From an uncultured Microbacterium sp. (lineage in GTDB: Bacteria > Actinomycetota > Actinomycetes > Actinomycetales > Microbacteriaceae), in the NCBI GenBank assembly GCA_947503655.1, contig CANNEP010000004.1, forward strand, positions 1 through 62,474: DNA of 62,474 nucleotides, in the 5' to 3' direction. Both the position numbers and the translations under genes were made by a program. Of this stretch, positions 52,625-61,610 are shown in pieces. The notes below the pieces were generated by a model. The model was not told where the DNA came from. It was given only the letters and a program-made list of their open reading frames with translations, and did no database searches. How positions within the stretch are numbered: position 1 is the stretch's first letter; every line of letters starts with the position of its first letter.

Positions 52625-53656
52625 TTAGAAGTCGTAGTTGTCGATGTTCGACTTGTCTACGATCACGGCAGCGTCGCCGACGAAGACGTTGTCAAAGCCC
52701 GCGAGCTTCTTCAGCGATTCGTAGCCTTCAACGCCCAGATCGGTCCCTTCCTTGACCTCTCCGCCTTCAACGAGAATGCGTGCTGCGGCCAGCTGCGCCT
52801 TGCCAGCCAGCGCCGGGTCCCAGAAGAAGATCTTGTCGATCGAGCCATCAGCGATGTACTTCGATGCGACTGACGGAATCGAGGTTCCCATGACGCAGAC
52901 CTGGTCGTTCATGCCTGCTTCAGCAACGGCGCGCGCGATGCCTGCGACGTCGGTGCCAGCGGAGCCCTGGAAGCCCTTGATGTCCGGGTACTTCGCGAGG
53001 ATCTCCTTCGCGCGCTCGTAGGCGACATTCTCGTCTTCCTTCGATTCGATGGGGTCTTCAACACGCTTCATGTCGGGGTACTTGGTGGTCTGCTCGTCGA
53101 GCGCTCCAGACACCCAGTCCATGTGCGTCGCGGCCGTGAGGCCACCAACGAACGAAACGTACTCGCCCTCTTCGCCCATGCAGGCGGCGAGCTCGGTCAT
53201 GATCGTGGCACCGTACGCCTTGTTCTCGAATGCCTCGATGTCAAGATCGACGTTCTTGATGCCGGGAGCCTCGTGCGCGACGACGATGATGCCCTTGTCG
53301 CGCGCGTCCTTCAGCACGTTGGCGAGTGCCTCGGGCGAGTTCGGAACCACGGTGATGGCAGCGGGCGACTGCGCAATGAGGTCTTGGATAATCTGGATCT
53401 GCTTCTCGGGGCTGGCGTCATCGGCGCCTTCCTGACGAGCGTCCAGGCCGGTCTCCTTGGCCCATTCGTCAACGCCGACCTCCATGCGGTCGAACCAGCC
53501 GACACCCTGGAGCTTCACGACCGTGACGTACGCACCGTCGGCGTTTCCGCCGCCCGCGTTTCCGCCGTCGCCGCCACCCGTCGTACCGCAACCAGCGAGA
53601 AGCGCTGCCGCGCCGACGATGACGCTTGCCTTAAGAACCTTGCTGTTGGTAATCAC
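52625..53656 (-). CDS. Sugar ABC transporter substrate-binding lipoprotein
   Basis: 343 residues from GTG 53656 with GGAG five bases upstream. Lipobox LLAGC with Cys23, then a Gly/Asn-rich tether and a periplasmic-binding-protein type I fold (YVTVVKLQGVGWFDRMEVG, DLIAQSPAAITVVPNSPEAL, FQGSAGTDVAGIARAVAEAG, VMGTSIPSVASKYIADGSID). The overall pattern, notably the GVGWFDRM opening and GTSIPS, is closest to RhaS/LsrB-type proteins that bind rhamnose, AI-2 or other small polyhydroxy compounds. It is the first gene of the import-DhaKL operon and the best handle on the substrate. Confidence 0.88.
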   Translation of the reverse strand: MITNSKVLKASVIVGAAALLAGCGTTGGGDGGNAGGGNADGAYVTVVKLQGVGWFDRMEVGVDEWAKETGLDARQEGADDASPEKQIQIIQDLIAQSPAAITVVPNSPEALANVLKDARDKGIIVVAHEAPGIKNVDLDIEAFENKAYGATIMTELAACMGEEGEYVSFVGGLTAATHMDWVSGALDEQTTKYPDMKRVEDPIESKEDENVAYERAKEILAKYPDIKGFQGSAGTDVAGIARAVAEAGMNDQVCVMGTSIPSVASKYIADGSIDKIFFWDPALAGKAQLAAARILVEGGEVKEGTDLGVEGYESLKKLAGFDNVFVGDAAVIVDKSNIDNYDF

Positions 53657-53881
53657 ACACACTCCTTCGTGAAGGGAGACAAGTCGGCACCGTCTTTGGT
53701 GTTCCTGTCGACCCAATTAACCTGCGACGCCAAAAAACTATTCGATAGCGCGCAGCAAGTCAACAGAATCGCGCACGTTCTCTCGACGGAGTGCGCAAGA
53801 AACGCGCACGGCTTGCTTGTTTTCGCGCATTCCGCATTGTTACGATGAAGCAACTGTTGTCAAAGAGGGGGGGTGCGAGAG

Positions 53882-54628
53882 ATGAGTCGTCACGCAGAAA
53901 TCATTGATGCGCTACAGCAGGCCGGGTACTTATCGGTTAATGACCTCGCTGAGCGATTTGACGTGACGCCATCGACTATTCGGCGCGACCTCGAACGCCT
54001 CGAGCAAATGGATCTCGTTCAGCGCACGCATGGCGGAGCCCAAGCAGCTGCGCAATCCGATACTCCCGCATCGTTTAAAGAGACACTCCACGCCTCCGAG
54101 AAGGCCGCGATCGGCAAGGCCATGGCCTCGCGAATCCTTGACGGCCAAACCGTCCTCATTGATAGCGGCTCGACGACGCTTGAGGTCGGGAAGCACCTCA
54201 CCAACTCGCGGCTGACCGTGGTGACGAACGACCTCAGAATTGGTATGGAAATTGCGCGCAAGCCATCCATCCACTTGGTCTTCATCGGCGGTGAGCTGTT
54301 ACCGAATGTTTACACAATGTGGGGTCCGGCAGCGGTCGAGCAGATCTCGCATCTGCGCTTCGACGTCGGTGTCTTCGGTGCCGACACCGTCAATGAAGAC
54401 GGCATCTTCAACACATCGAGCTACGAAGTAGAGCTCAAACGGGCGATGCGCTCTTCAAGCCGCGAAGCGTTCTTCGTCGCCGACAGCTCAAAGTTTGGCC
54501 GCGAAGCTTTGTTCCGCATCTTCGGGATCGAAGATTTCACCGCAGGCATCACGGATCACCTACTCGACCCCATTCGCGCGTCTCGCTTCCCCATTCCGAT
54601 CATCTCGGTCGATCCCACCCACGCGTAG
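53882..54628 (+). CDS. DeoR/GlpR family transcriptional regulator (second copy)
   Basis: 248 residues from ATG 53882, with a GGGGGG run eight bases upstream. DNA-binding SRHAEIIDALQQAGYLSVNDLAERFDVTPSTIRRDLERLEQMDLVQRTHGGA at about 2-53, then the DeoR sensor domain (VLIDSGSTTLEVGKHLTNS, LTVVTNDLRIGMEIARK, VFIGGELLPNVYTMWGP, DSSKFGREALFRI). Divergent from the transporter operon across a 225-base control region rich in CGCGCA words; likely its repressor. Convergent with GH65, two bases apart. Confidence 0.9.
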   Translation: MSRHAEIIDALQQAGYLSVNDLAERFDVTPSTIRRDLERLEQMDLVQRTHGGAQAAAQSDTPASFKETLHASEKAAIGKAMASRILDGQTVLIDSGSTTLEVGKHLTNSRLTVVTNDLRIGMEIARKPSIHLVFIGGELLPNVYTMWGPAAVEQISHLRFDVGVFGADTVNEDGIFNTSSYEVELKRAMRSSSREAFFVADSSKFGREALFRIFGIEDFTAGITDHLLDPIRASRFPIPIISVDPTHA

Positions 54629-54630
54629 CA

Positions 54631-57165
54631 TCACCCCATGTACGGGTTCGTTGGCGTGTGGTGATGACCCTCGTCGTTGATCGCGTCCATCAACGTGATC
54701 GGCGTAGTTGAGGTCGGTACCGATACCGAAATAAGCGAGCCATCTTCTAGTCGCTGGTCTTCGAGTTCGCGTACCGACGGGCGACCAGCCCGATCGGGGC
54801 CCTGTCCGTCGAGCGGAACCACGACGTGGCCACCAGCGGGCGCGACGTAGCGCTCACCGCGCACGTGGAAGACCACGTCTCCGCCTTCGCGAACCGTTGC
54901 CGTCAACGTTTCAGCGGTGATGACGATGTCGAGCGTGCTCTGCGCCCAGCGCAACGGGAAGCGCAATTCCGGCCACGCGGCCGGCAATCGCGGGTCAAAC
55001 GTCAGCGCACCACGGTGATCCCGCATGCCGCCGAAACCGCTCACCAGCGCGAGCCAGATACCGCCAGCCGAAGCGACGTGCACGCCATCCGAAGCGTTGT
55101 GGTGCAGGTCGGCCAGGTCGACGAAAAGGGCGTCGGTGAAGTACTCCATCGCCAGGTCGCGGTAGCCCACCTCGGCCGCCAATATCGACTGCACAACGGC
55201 CGACAGCGTCGAGTCTCCGGTCGTGAGCGGGTCGTAGTAGTCGAAGTCAGCGTGCTTCTGCTCGGGCGTGAACTGATCGCCCTGCAGAAAGAGCCCCAAC
55301 ACGACGTCGGCCTGCTTGAGAACCTGGAACCGGTAGATCACGAGGGGGTGGAAGTGCAGGAGCAGCGGGCGCTTGTCGGCGGGCGTGTTCTCGAGGTCCC
55401 ACACCTCCTTTTCCAAGAAGGCAGAGTCTTGCGGGTGAATACCCAGCGCGTCAGAGTAGGGAATCGACAGGGCATCGGCAGCCACATCCCACGCATCAGC
55501 TTCGGTGGGGTCAAGCTTCAGCCGATCAGCCATGCGCGCGTACGCATCGGGATCCGCTGCCGCGAGCGCGCGCACGCTCTCGGCGGCATAGCGCAGGTTG
55601 AAGCGGGCCATGATGTTGGTGAACAGGTTGTCATTGACGACCGTGGTGTACTCGTCGGGCCCGGTCACGCCATGAATGTGGAAGGAGTCGTGACCGTTGA
55701 AGGAGCGCCAGAACCCGAGCGTCGCCCACAGACGTGCCGTCTCCACGGCAATGTCGATGCCCTCGTTAAAGAGGAAGTCGGTGTCACCCGATGCCCGCAC
55801 ATACTTTGCCAGCGCATACGTCACGTCAGCGTTGATGTGGTACTGCGCGGTGCCCGCGGCGTAGTACGCCGAGGCCTCTTCACCGTTGATCGTGCGCCAA
55901 GGGAAGAGGGCACCGGCCTCGTTAAGTTGACGCGCACGCTTGCGCGCCGACGGCAGCATGAGCGAGCGCATTCGCAATGCGTTGCGGGCCCACATCGGTG
56001 AGGTGTACGCCATAAACGGCAACACGTAGACCTCGGTGTCCCAGAAGTAGTGGCCGGAGTAGCCGCTACCGCTCACGCCCTTCGCCGCAATGCCCTGAGA
56101 GTCGGCGCGTGCCGCCGCCTGCGCAAGCTGCAACAGGTTCCACCTCACGGCCTGCTGCAGCGCATCTTCGCCGACAATCTGTACGTCGGAGCGCTCCCAA
56201 AACGCGTTCATCCACACGGCCTGGGCGCGGAAGACGGCGTCGGCACCCGACTCCATCGCGCGGCGCAGGGTGCGACGCGCACGGTCGATAAGTTCGCGCG
56301 TAGGAACCGACCGCGACGAGTGATATGACAAGAATTTTGTGACCGTCGTCGCCACGCCTGCCTTGGCGTCGACATGAAAAACGACCTTGGCGGCGTCGCC
56401 CTCGGCGAATCCGTCGGTGGCGTCGACGACGTTGTCGGTTTCAACGACGTGGTCAGCCACGACCGCGAGGGTCATGCCGGAGCGCGCGACGCGGTACGAG
56501 AGCGACAGCTGCGTGCCGTTGCGGTGGTGTTCTTGCGGCAACAGAATGCGCTCCGCGAAACGCTCCGCCTTGCGCGGGTCAAACGACGCGGTGCCGTGTC
56601 CGGAGGGCTTGGCACCATAAACGTCGCCGCCGTCCTGTCGATTAACGACCTGACTGCTGATCACGACCGAGGCGTCATCGTCGAGCACGGTTACGCTGAT
56701 CTGCTCGAGGGCGAGGTGGCGCTCGTCAAACGACACGAGGCGATCCATGTCGATGACGACGTTCTTGCCCGAGGGGGTGCGCCACAAAATGTGCCGGTGG
56801 AGCACGCCCTCGCGCATGTCGAGCGAGCGCTCGTATTCGCGCATTTCGGCAACGTCAAGGGTCAGCGGCTCGTCATCGACGTAGACACGCATGATCTTGC
56901 CGTCGGGGGCATTGATGATCGTTTGGCCGACCTCGGCGAAACCGTATGCCTGCTCTGCGTGGCGAATCTCAAACGTCTCGTGGAAGCCGTTGATGAAGGT
57001 TCCGTGTTCGTGCGCGTGTCGCCCCTCGGGGTGGTTGCCGCGCATCCCCAGGTATCCGTTACCGATGGCAAACATCGTTTCGGTGACACCTTCGTCAGCA
57101 CCCGAGTACCGGGTCTCTACGAGGCGCCACGGGTCGACCGGAAAACGGTCGCGATCCATCATCAT
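54631..57165 (-). CDS. Glycoside hydrolase family 65 disaccharide phosphorylase
   Basis: 844 residues. GH65 layout: beta-sandwich N-domain (ETMFAIGNGYLGMRGNHPEG near 28-47), (alpha/alpha)6 barrel with DTEVYVLPFMAYTSP near 376-390, general acid Glu in HGVTGPDEYTTVVNDNLFTN at about 501, and phosphate-site residues HHNASDGVHVASAGGIWLALVSGFGG near 695-720. Phosphorolyses an alpha-glucoside such as maltose, trehalose or kojibiose to beta-glucose-1-phosphate; the exact sugar cannot be read from sequence. Its start overlaps the beta-phosphoglucomutase stop, which uses the product. Confidence 0.92.
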   Translation of the reverse strand: MMMDRDRFPVDPWRLVETRYSGADEGVTETMFAIGNGYLGMRGNHPEGRHAHEHGTFINGFHETFEIRHAEQAYGFAEVGQTIINAPDGKIMRVYVDDEPLTLDVAEMREYERSLDMREGVLHRHILWRTPSGKNVVIDMDRLVSFDERHLALEQISVTVLDDDASVVISSQVVNRQDGGDVYGAKPSGHGTASFDPRKAERFAERILLPQEHHRNGTQLSLSYRVARSGMTLAVVADHVVETDNVVDATDGFAEGDAAKVVFHVDAKAGVATTVTKFLSYHSSRSVPTRELIDRARRTLRRAMESGADAVFRAQAVWMNAFWERSDVQIVGEDALQQAVRWNLLQLAQAAARADSQGIAAKGVSGSGYSGHYFWDTEVYVLPFMAYTSPMWARNALRMRSLMLPSARKRARQLNEAGALFPWRTINGEEASAYYAAGTAQYHINADVTYALAKYVRASGDTDFLFNEGIDIAVETARLWATLGFWRSFNGHDSFHIHGVTGPDEYTTVVNDNLFTNIMARFNLRYAAESVRALAAADPDAYARMADRLKLDPTEADAWDVAADALSIPYSDALGIHPQDSAFLEKEVWDLENTPADKRPLLLHFHPLVIYRFQVLKQADVVLGLFLQGDQFTPEQKHADFDYYDPLTTGDSTLSAVVQSILAAEVGYRDLAMEYFTDALFVDLADLHHNASDGVHVASAGGIWLALVSGFGGMRDHRGALTFDPRLPAAWPELRFPLRWAQSTLDIVITAETLTATVREGGDVVFHVRGERYVAPAGGHVVVPLDGQGPDRAGRPSVRELEDQRLEDGSLISVSVPTSTTPITLMDAINDEGHHHTPTNPYMG

Positions 57166-57908
57166 GCTGGGTGATTCCTTGTCGAGTGAAGCGGAACAAA
57201 TTCTGCGAGATCAGAGACGACGATTGTCGCGCCGTGGTTGAGGAGTGCTTCGGCACCAGCGCCACGGTCGACACCGACGACGAGGGCCATCCCGGCGGCC
57301 GCCGCCGAGGCGACGCCGCTGTGCGCGTCTTCAAACGCGGCAATGCGATCGGGCGCGATACCCAGGTCGTGCGCGCCGCGCGCAAACATGTCGGCCGCGG
57401 GCTTCGACGCCAGGTTGTCGTTCTCGGCCACGATGCCGTCGACAATCGTCACGAAACGGTTCGCGATGCCGGCAGCCGCCAGCACATCGCGGGCGTTCTT
57501 CGAACTCGACACCACGCCGAGCGGGTAGCCCTGAAGCTCATCAAGCAGCGCAAGCGAGCCCGGGTAGGGCTTGATGCCCTGTTCGTTCAGAACGCGAGTG
57601 AACACTTCGTTCTTGCGATTGCCAATGCCACAAATCGTGTCTGCGGTCAGCGGGTCGCTGGGATGCCCCCACGGCACTTCAACATCACGCGAACGCAACA
57701 GCGATGCGACACCGTCGTAGCGCTTCTTGCCGTCGACATAGCGAAAGTAATCGTCGTCGGTATACGGCGGCGCAATATCCCAGTCGGCAAACAGCTCATC
57801 GAACATGGCTTGCCACGCACGCATGTGTACTTCGGCGGTCGGCGTCAGCACCCCGTCGAGGTCAAACAAAAAGGCGTCGAATGACGTGAGATCGGGCAAC
57901 GTAGACAC
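57162..57908 (-). CDS. pgmB: Beta-phosphoglucomutase (HAD family)
   Basis: 248 residues. HAD motif I FLFDLDGVLTPTAEVHMRAW at 13-32 with DxD, GVVSSSKNARDVLAAAG near 131-147 (motif II) and AFEDAHSGVASAAAAGM near 190-206 (motif IV). Converts beta-glucose-1-phosphate to glucose-6-phosphate. Its stop overlaps the GH65 ATG, so product passes directly from phosphorylase to mutase. This two-enzyme pair allows cheap use of an alpha-disaccharide. Confidence 0.92.
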   Translation of the reverse strand: MSTLPDLTSFDAFLFDLDGVLTPTAEVHMRAWQAMFDELFADWDIAPPYTDDDYFRYVDGKKRYDGVASLLRSRDVEVPWGHPSDPLTADTICGIGNRKNEVFTRVLNEQGIKPYPGSLALLDELQGYPLGVVSSSKNARDVLAAAGIANRFVTIVDGIVAENDNLASKPAADMFARGAHDLGIAPDRIAAFEDAHSGVASAAAAGMALVVGVDRGAGAEALLNHGATIVVSDLAEFVPLHSTRNHPA

Positions 57909-57967
57909 GGCACCTCCGAATCGTTGTGGGACGATCCAGCGTAACCGTGTGGAACGTTCCAGGTCAC

Positions 57968-59194
57968 TCAGGAAGTGGCTTGGAGCGTCTGTCGCGCAAT
58001 CTCGAGCTCTTCGTTGGTCGGAACCACGAGTACGGTCACCGGGGAATCGTCCGTCGAGATGACGCGAATGCCGGGAGCACGCTCGTTGTTGCGCTTCTCA
58101 TCGATGATGATGCCGGCCCATTCCATGTTCGCGAGCGCTTCGGCGCGCACGGGTGCCGCGTTCTCACCAACACCTGCCGTGAACGAAATCACGTCCACGC
58201 CGCCGAGCTGTGCGAGGTACGAGCCGACGTAGGCACGCAGGCGATGAACATAGACGTCGAATGCGAGGGTTGAGATCTCTTCGCCCGCCGCGCGGCCAGC
58301 CAGCACATCGCGCATATCGGCTTTGCCGGTCATACCCAGCAGACCACTCTTCTTGTTGAGCAGGTGGTCGAGGTCGTCAATCGACATCTCATGGCGACGG
58401 TGTAGCTGAAACAGCACGGCCGGGTCGATATCGCCCGAACGTGTCCCCATCACGAGACCCTCGAGGGGCGTGAAACCCATCGACGTGTCGATCGAGACGC
58501 CACCCTTAACCGCACACATCGACGCACCGTTGCCGAGGTGCAGCACGATCTGCTTGAGCTCGGCGTTGTCACGCCCCACGTACTCAGCCGCAGCCCGCGA
58601 CACGAACTTGTGGCTGGTTCCGTGGAATCCGTACTTACGAATGCGGTGCCGACGCGCAATCTCGGTGTCGATCGCGTAGGTGTAAGCCGACGGCGAGAGC
58701 GTCTGGTGGAACGCGGTGTCGAACACGGCGACGTGCGGGACAGAACCAAAGGCCTTGCGAGCCGCGACGATACCGGCGAGCGCGCCCGGGTTGTGCAGTG
58801 GCGCAAGCATCGACAGGTCGTCAATGTTGATCTCAACGAGCGGCGAAATGACGGTCGGCTCGAAGAAGCGGGCGCCACCGTGCACAACGCGGTGGCCGAC
58901 AGCGATCGGCGGAAACTCGCTGAGCGACGGGCCATCGATAGCGAACGCGTCGAGCATGGCCTGGAAGCCCGCGGTGTGGTTGGGGATCGGCTGCTGACGC
59001 TCAATCGTCTGCTTGTCGATCGTGGGAGCCGCCTCCCCCGGTTCCGCACCAAAGTATTTCGTGTGGGTCGTGGTTCCGAGCCCCTCACCAATGCGCTCGA
59101 CGAGGCCGGCGGCCAAAACGCGCTCGGTGTTCATGTCGAGCAGCTGGTACTTGAACGAGCTGGATCCGCTGTTGACGACGAGTACGGTACTCAC
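57968..59194 (-). CDS. ackA: Acetate kinase
   Basis: 408 residues of the ASKHA family. VLVVNSGSSSFKYQLLD at 4-20, HRVVHGGARFFEPTVI near 103-118 (catalytic Arg/His), KYGFHGTSHKFVSRAA near 187-202 and LEGLVMGTRSGDIDPAVLF near 243-261. Reversibly makes acetyl phosphate. Nine bases after pta, with the same strand. Confidence 0.95.
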   Translation of the reverse strand: MSTVLVVNSGSSSFKYQLLDMNTERVLAAGLVERIGEGLGTTTHTKYFGAEPGEAAPTIDKQTIERQQPIPNHTAGFQAMLDAFAIDGPSLSEFPPIAVGHRVVHGGARFFEPTVISPLVEINIDDLSMLAPLHNPGALAGIVAARKAFGSVPHVAVFDTAFHQTLSPSAYTYAIDTEIARRHRIRKYGFHGTSHKFVSRAAAEYVGRDNAELKQIVLHLGNGASMCAVKGGVSIDTSMGFTPLEGLVMGTRSGDIDPAVLFQLHRRHEMSIDDLDHLLNKKSGLLGMTGKADMRDVLAGRAAGEEISTLAFDVYVHRLRAYVGSYLAQLGGVDVISFTAGVGENAAPVRAEALANMEWAGIIIDEKRNNERAPGIRVISTDDSPVTVLVVPTNEELEIARQTLQATS

Positions 59195-59203
59195 GTTTTG
59201 TCC

Positions 59204-61321
59204 TTAACCCTGTGCCTGAATGGCGGTGATCGCGACGGTGTTGACGATGTCGGCGACGAGAGCACCGCGCGACAGGTCATTGATCGGCTTGTTGAGGCCC
59301 TGCAGCACCGGGCCGATCGCGAGAGCGCCAGCCGAGCGCTGCACAGCCTTGTACGTGTTGTTACCCGTGTTGAGATCGGGGAACACGAAGACCGTGGCCT
59401 GACCGGCAACGGGCGAGCCCGGCATCTTCTTCGCGGCGACCACAGCATCGGTGGCAGCGTCGTACTGAATCGGGCCTTCGACGAGCAGTTCGGGTGCCCG
59501 CTCGCGTACCAGGACGGTGGCCTCGCGGACCTTGTCGACGTCGGCTCCGGAACCAGAGTCTCCGGTTGAGTAGGAGAGCATCGCGACGCGGGGGTTGATA
59601 CCGAATTGGCTCGCCGTGGCCGCCGAAGAGACGGCAATGTCGGCGAGCTGGTCGCTCGTCGGGTCGGGAATGACGGCGCAGTCGCCGTAGACGAGAACGC
59701 GGTCAGCGAGCGCCATCAGGAACACGCTCGAGACGACCGAGGTCTGCGGCTTGGTCTTGATGATTTCGAAGGCCGGGCGAATCGTGTGGGCGGTCGTGTG
59801 TGCCGCACCCGACACCATGCCGTCAGCCAATCCCAAGTGCACCATCATGGTTCCGAAGTATGAAACATCGGTGACGGTGTCGGCGGCCTGCTCGAGTGTG
59901 ACGCCCTTGTGTGCGCGCAATTGGGCGTATTCCGCGGCGAACTTCGCGACATATTCGGGGTCGAACGGGCTCACGATGTGAGCGCCGTCGAGCGAGATAC
60001 CAAGCTCGGTCGCGCGGGTGGTGATCGCGTCAACGTCGCCGAGGATCGTGAGGTCGGCCATGTTGCGGGCCAGCACGGTGGATGCTGCGCGCAGCACGCG
60101 GTCGTCGTTACCTTCGGGCAACACGATGCGCTTGCGGTCGGCTCGCGCGCGCTCCACGAGCGCGTACTCAAACATGAGGGGCGTCACGACGTGGGGCTTA
60201 GCGAGGCCGACGGCTGCGGCGAGCGCGTCTTCGTCGACGTGTTCGGTGAACATCGCGATGGCGGTGTCGTAACGGCGCTGGGCTTCGAGTTCCATGCGGC
60301 CGCGGGCGTTCATCACGCGCACGGCGGTGTCGAACGTGCCGAGGTCGGTCGTGATGATCGGCAGCGGCGACGAGAGGCCTTCGAGCAGGCGGGTGACTTC
60401 AGCGGGAAGTTCGAACGGTCCGTTAAGGATGACGGCGCTCATAGTCGGGAAAGTGCCCGACTCGTGAGCGAGGAGCGTGGCCAGCAGCACGTCGGTGCGG
60501 TCCGCGGCGATCACGACGGCAGCGTCAGGCGTGAGGCGCGGCAGGACGTTGACCATCGACATACCGGCGACCACGACGCTGAGAACCTCGCGGGTCAGCA
60601 ACTCCTGGTCACCGCGGATGAGCGTGCCGTCAACGGCACGGATGACGTCGCGCACCGAGGGGGCCACGAGCGTGCGGTCTTCAGGAATGGCCCAGACCGG
60701 AACGCTGCGGCCAAGGTCTTTCTCAATGGTCTGCGCCACTGCACCGGTGATTTCGGCAAGCGCGTCGGGGTCGGCGCGGTTCACGATCACGCCGAGGAGG
60801 TCAGCGCGATCAGAAGCAAGTTCGGTGACGGCCAGATCTGCTGCCTGCGCAACCTGCAGCGCACTCCGCGCCGTCGTGGTTCCGAGTCGTTCTGCCTGCG
60901 CCTGCTGGTCGCGGCCACCGAGCACCAGCAGCACGGGGGCACCGAGGTTCGCGGCGATGCGGGCGTTGAAGCTCAGCTCGGCCGGGCTCGACACATCGGT
61001 GTAGTCGCTACCGAGAATGACAACGGCATCGCACTGCGCTTCGACAGCCTTGAAACGCGCGACGATCGTCGCAAGCGCAGCCTCGGGGTTCGCACGCACG
61101 TCGTCGTACGTGGTGCCGATGCAGTCGTCGTAGCTGAGGTCTGCACCGTCGTGAGCGAGCAGCATCTCCAGCACATAGTCGGGCTCAGTCGTCGAGCGGG
61201 CAATGGCGCGGAACACTCCCACCCGGGGAGCCGATCGAGCCAGCGTACGAAGAACGCCGAGTGCGATCGTCGATTTTCCGGAGTGTCCTTCGGCCGATGA
61301 GATGTAAATGCTCTGAGCCAC
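59204..61321 (-). CDS. pta: Phosphate acetyltransferase (long form with P-loop N-domain)
   Basis: 705 residues. N-terminal BioD/DRTGG-like regulatory part with P-loop SAEGHSGKSTIALG near 9-22 and GLSSPLPIITTDLGTFDTA near 302-320. Catalytic C-terminal PTA domain: ALVERARADRKRIVLPEGNDDR near 387-408, GMVSGAAHTTAHTIRPAFEI near 498-517 and SYSTGDSGSGADVDKV near 583-598. Converts acetyl phosphate and CoA to acetyl-CoA. GTG start 61321; no strong ribosome binding site. Transcribed with ackA; the minus-strand SRP RNA gene lies upstream, separated by two terminators. Confidence 0.95.
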   Translation of the reverse strand: MAQSIYISSAEGHSGKSTIALGVLRTLARSAPRVGVFRAIARSTTEPDYVLEMLLAHDGADLSYDDCIGTTYDDVRANPEAALATIVARFKAVEAQCDAVVILGSDYTDVSSPAELSFNARIAANLGAPVLLVLGGRDQQAQAERLGTTTARSALQVAQAADLAVTELASDRADLLGVIVNRADPDALAEITGAVAQTIEKDLGRSVPVWAIPEDRTLVAPSVRDVIRAVDGTLIRGDQELLTREVLSVVVAGMSMVNVLPRLTPDAAVVIAADRTDVLLATLLAHESGTFPTMSAVILNGPFELPAEVTRLLEGLSSPLPIITTDLGTFDTAVRVMNARGRMELEAQRRYDTAIAMFTEHVDEDALAAAVGLAKPHVVTPLMFEYALVERARADRKRIVLPEGNDDRVLRAASTVLARNMADLTILGDVDAITTRATELGISLDGAHIVSPFDPEYVAKFAAEYAQLRAHKGVTLEQAADTVTDVSYFGTMMVHLGLADGMVSGAAHTTAHTIRPAFEIIKTKPQTSVVSSVFLMALADRVLVYGDCAVIPDPTSDQLADIAVSSAATASQFGINPRVAMLSYSTGDSGSGADVDKVREATVLVRERAPELLVEGPIQYDAATDAVVAAKKMPGSPVAGQATVFVFPDLNTGNNTYKAVQRSAGALAIGPVLQGLNKPINDLSRGALVADIVNTVAITAIQAQG

Positions 61322-61360
61322 GCTCTAACCCTACGCTTGCGGCGGTGAGGCGAACTGCCT

Positions 61361-61384
61361 AAAAAGAAGGGCGCCGAAGCGCCC
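61361..61384 (-). terminator. Second terminator downstream of the SRP RNA
   Basis: On the minus strand GGGCGC-TTCG-GCGCCC (61369-61384) followed by TTCTTTTT (61361-61368). Backs up the T tract at 61409-61414 and separates the RNA gene from pta. Confidence 0.8.
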
Positions 61385-61415
61385 AGGGTTCTCCGAAGAG
61401 TCGCCTCGAAAAAAT

Positions 61416-61506
61416 TAAGACCCTCCGCGCACCCGGCAGAGCCTGGTTACCCTTGCTACGTTTCCGTCCTGGGGGAGTTGGCCTGGATACCGCCGCGCGG
61501 AGAGCT
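61416..61506 (-). ncRNA. ffs: Signal recognition particle RNA (4.5S, small bacterial type)
   Basis: Minus-strand transcript of about 91 bases. Terminal helix: CTCTCCGCGC (61504-61495) pairs with GCGCGGAGGG (61430-61421), ten pairs. The apical loop CCCCCAGGACGGAAACGTAGCAAGGG carries the SRP consensus CAGG-(N)2-GGAA-(N)4-AGCA that binds Ffh. The 3' end is GGTCTTAATTTTTTC. Functions with Ffh in targeting membrane proteins. Exact ends are inferred from the helix and T tract. Confidence 0.85.
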
Positions 61507-61512
61507 ACGTCT

Positions 61513-61518
61513 ATCTTA
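61513..61518 (-). promoter_or_regulatory. -10 element of the SRP RNA gene
   Basis: TAAGAT on the minus strand, six to seven bases before the inferred RNA 5' end near 61506. No convincing -35 hexamer at the standard distance. Confidence 0.5.
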
Positions 61519-61610
61519 CAGGCTTCTGACAGTGCTCTTGTCCGCACCCTCGGTTTACGTGTTCGCGCTAGCATCGAGCAAACGAAGACGTTGAACCGAT
61601 GGGTGGCCCG

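Noticed and set aside
59909..61300. 463-codon open frame antisense to pta
   Set aside because: Same shadow effect; pta motifs on the minus strand are complete.
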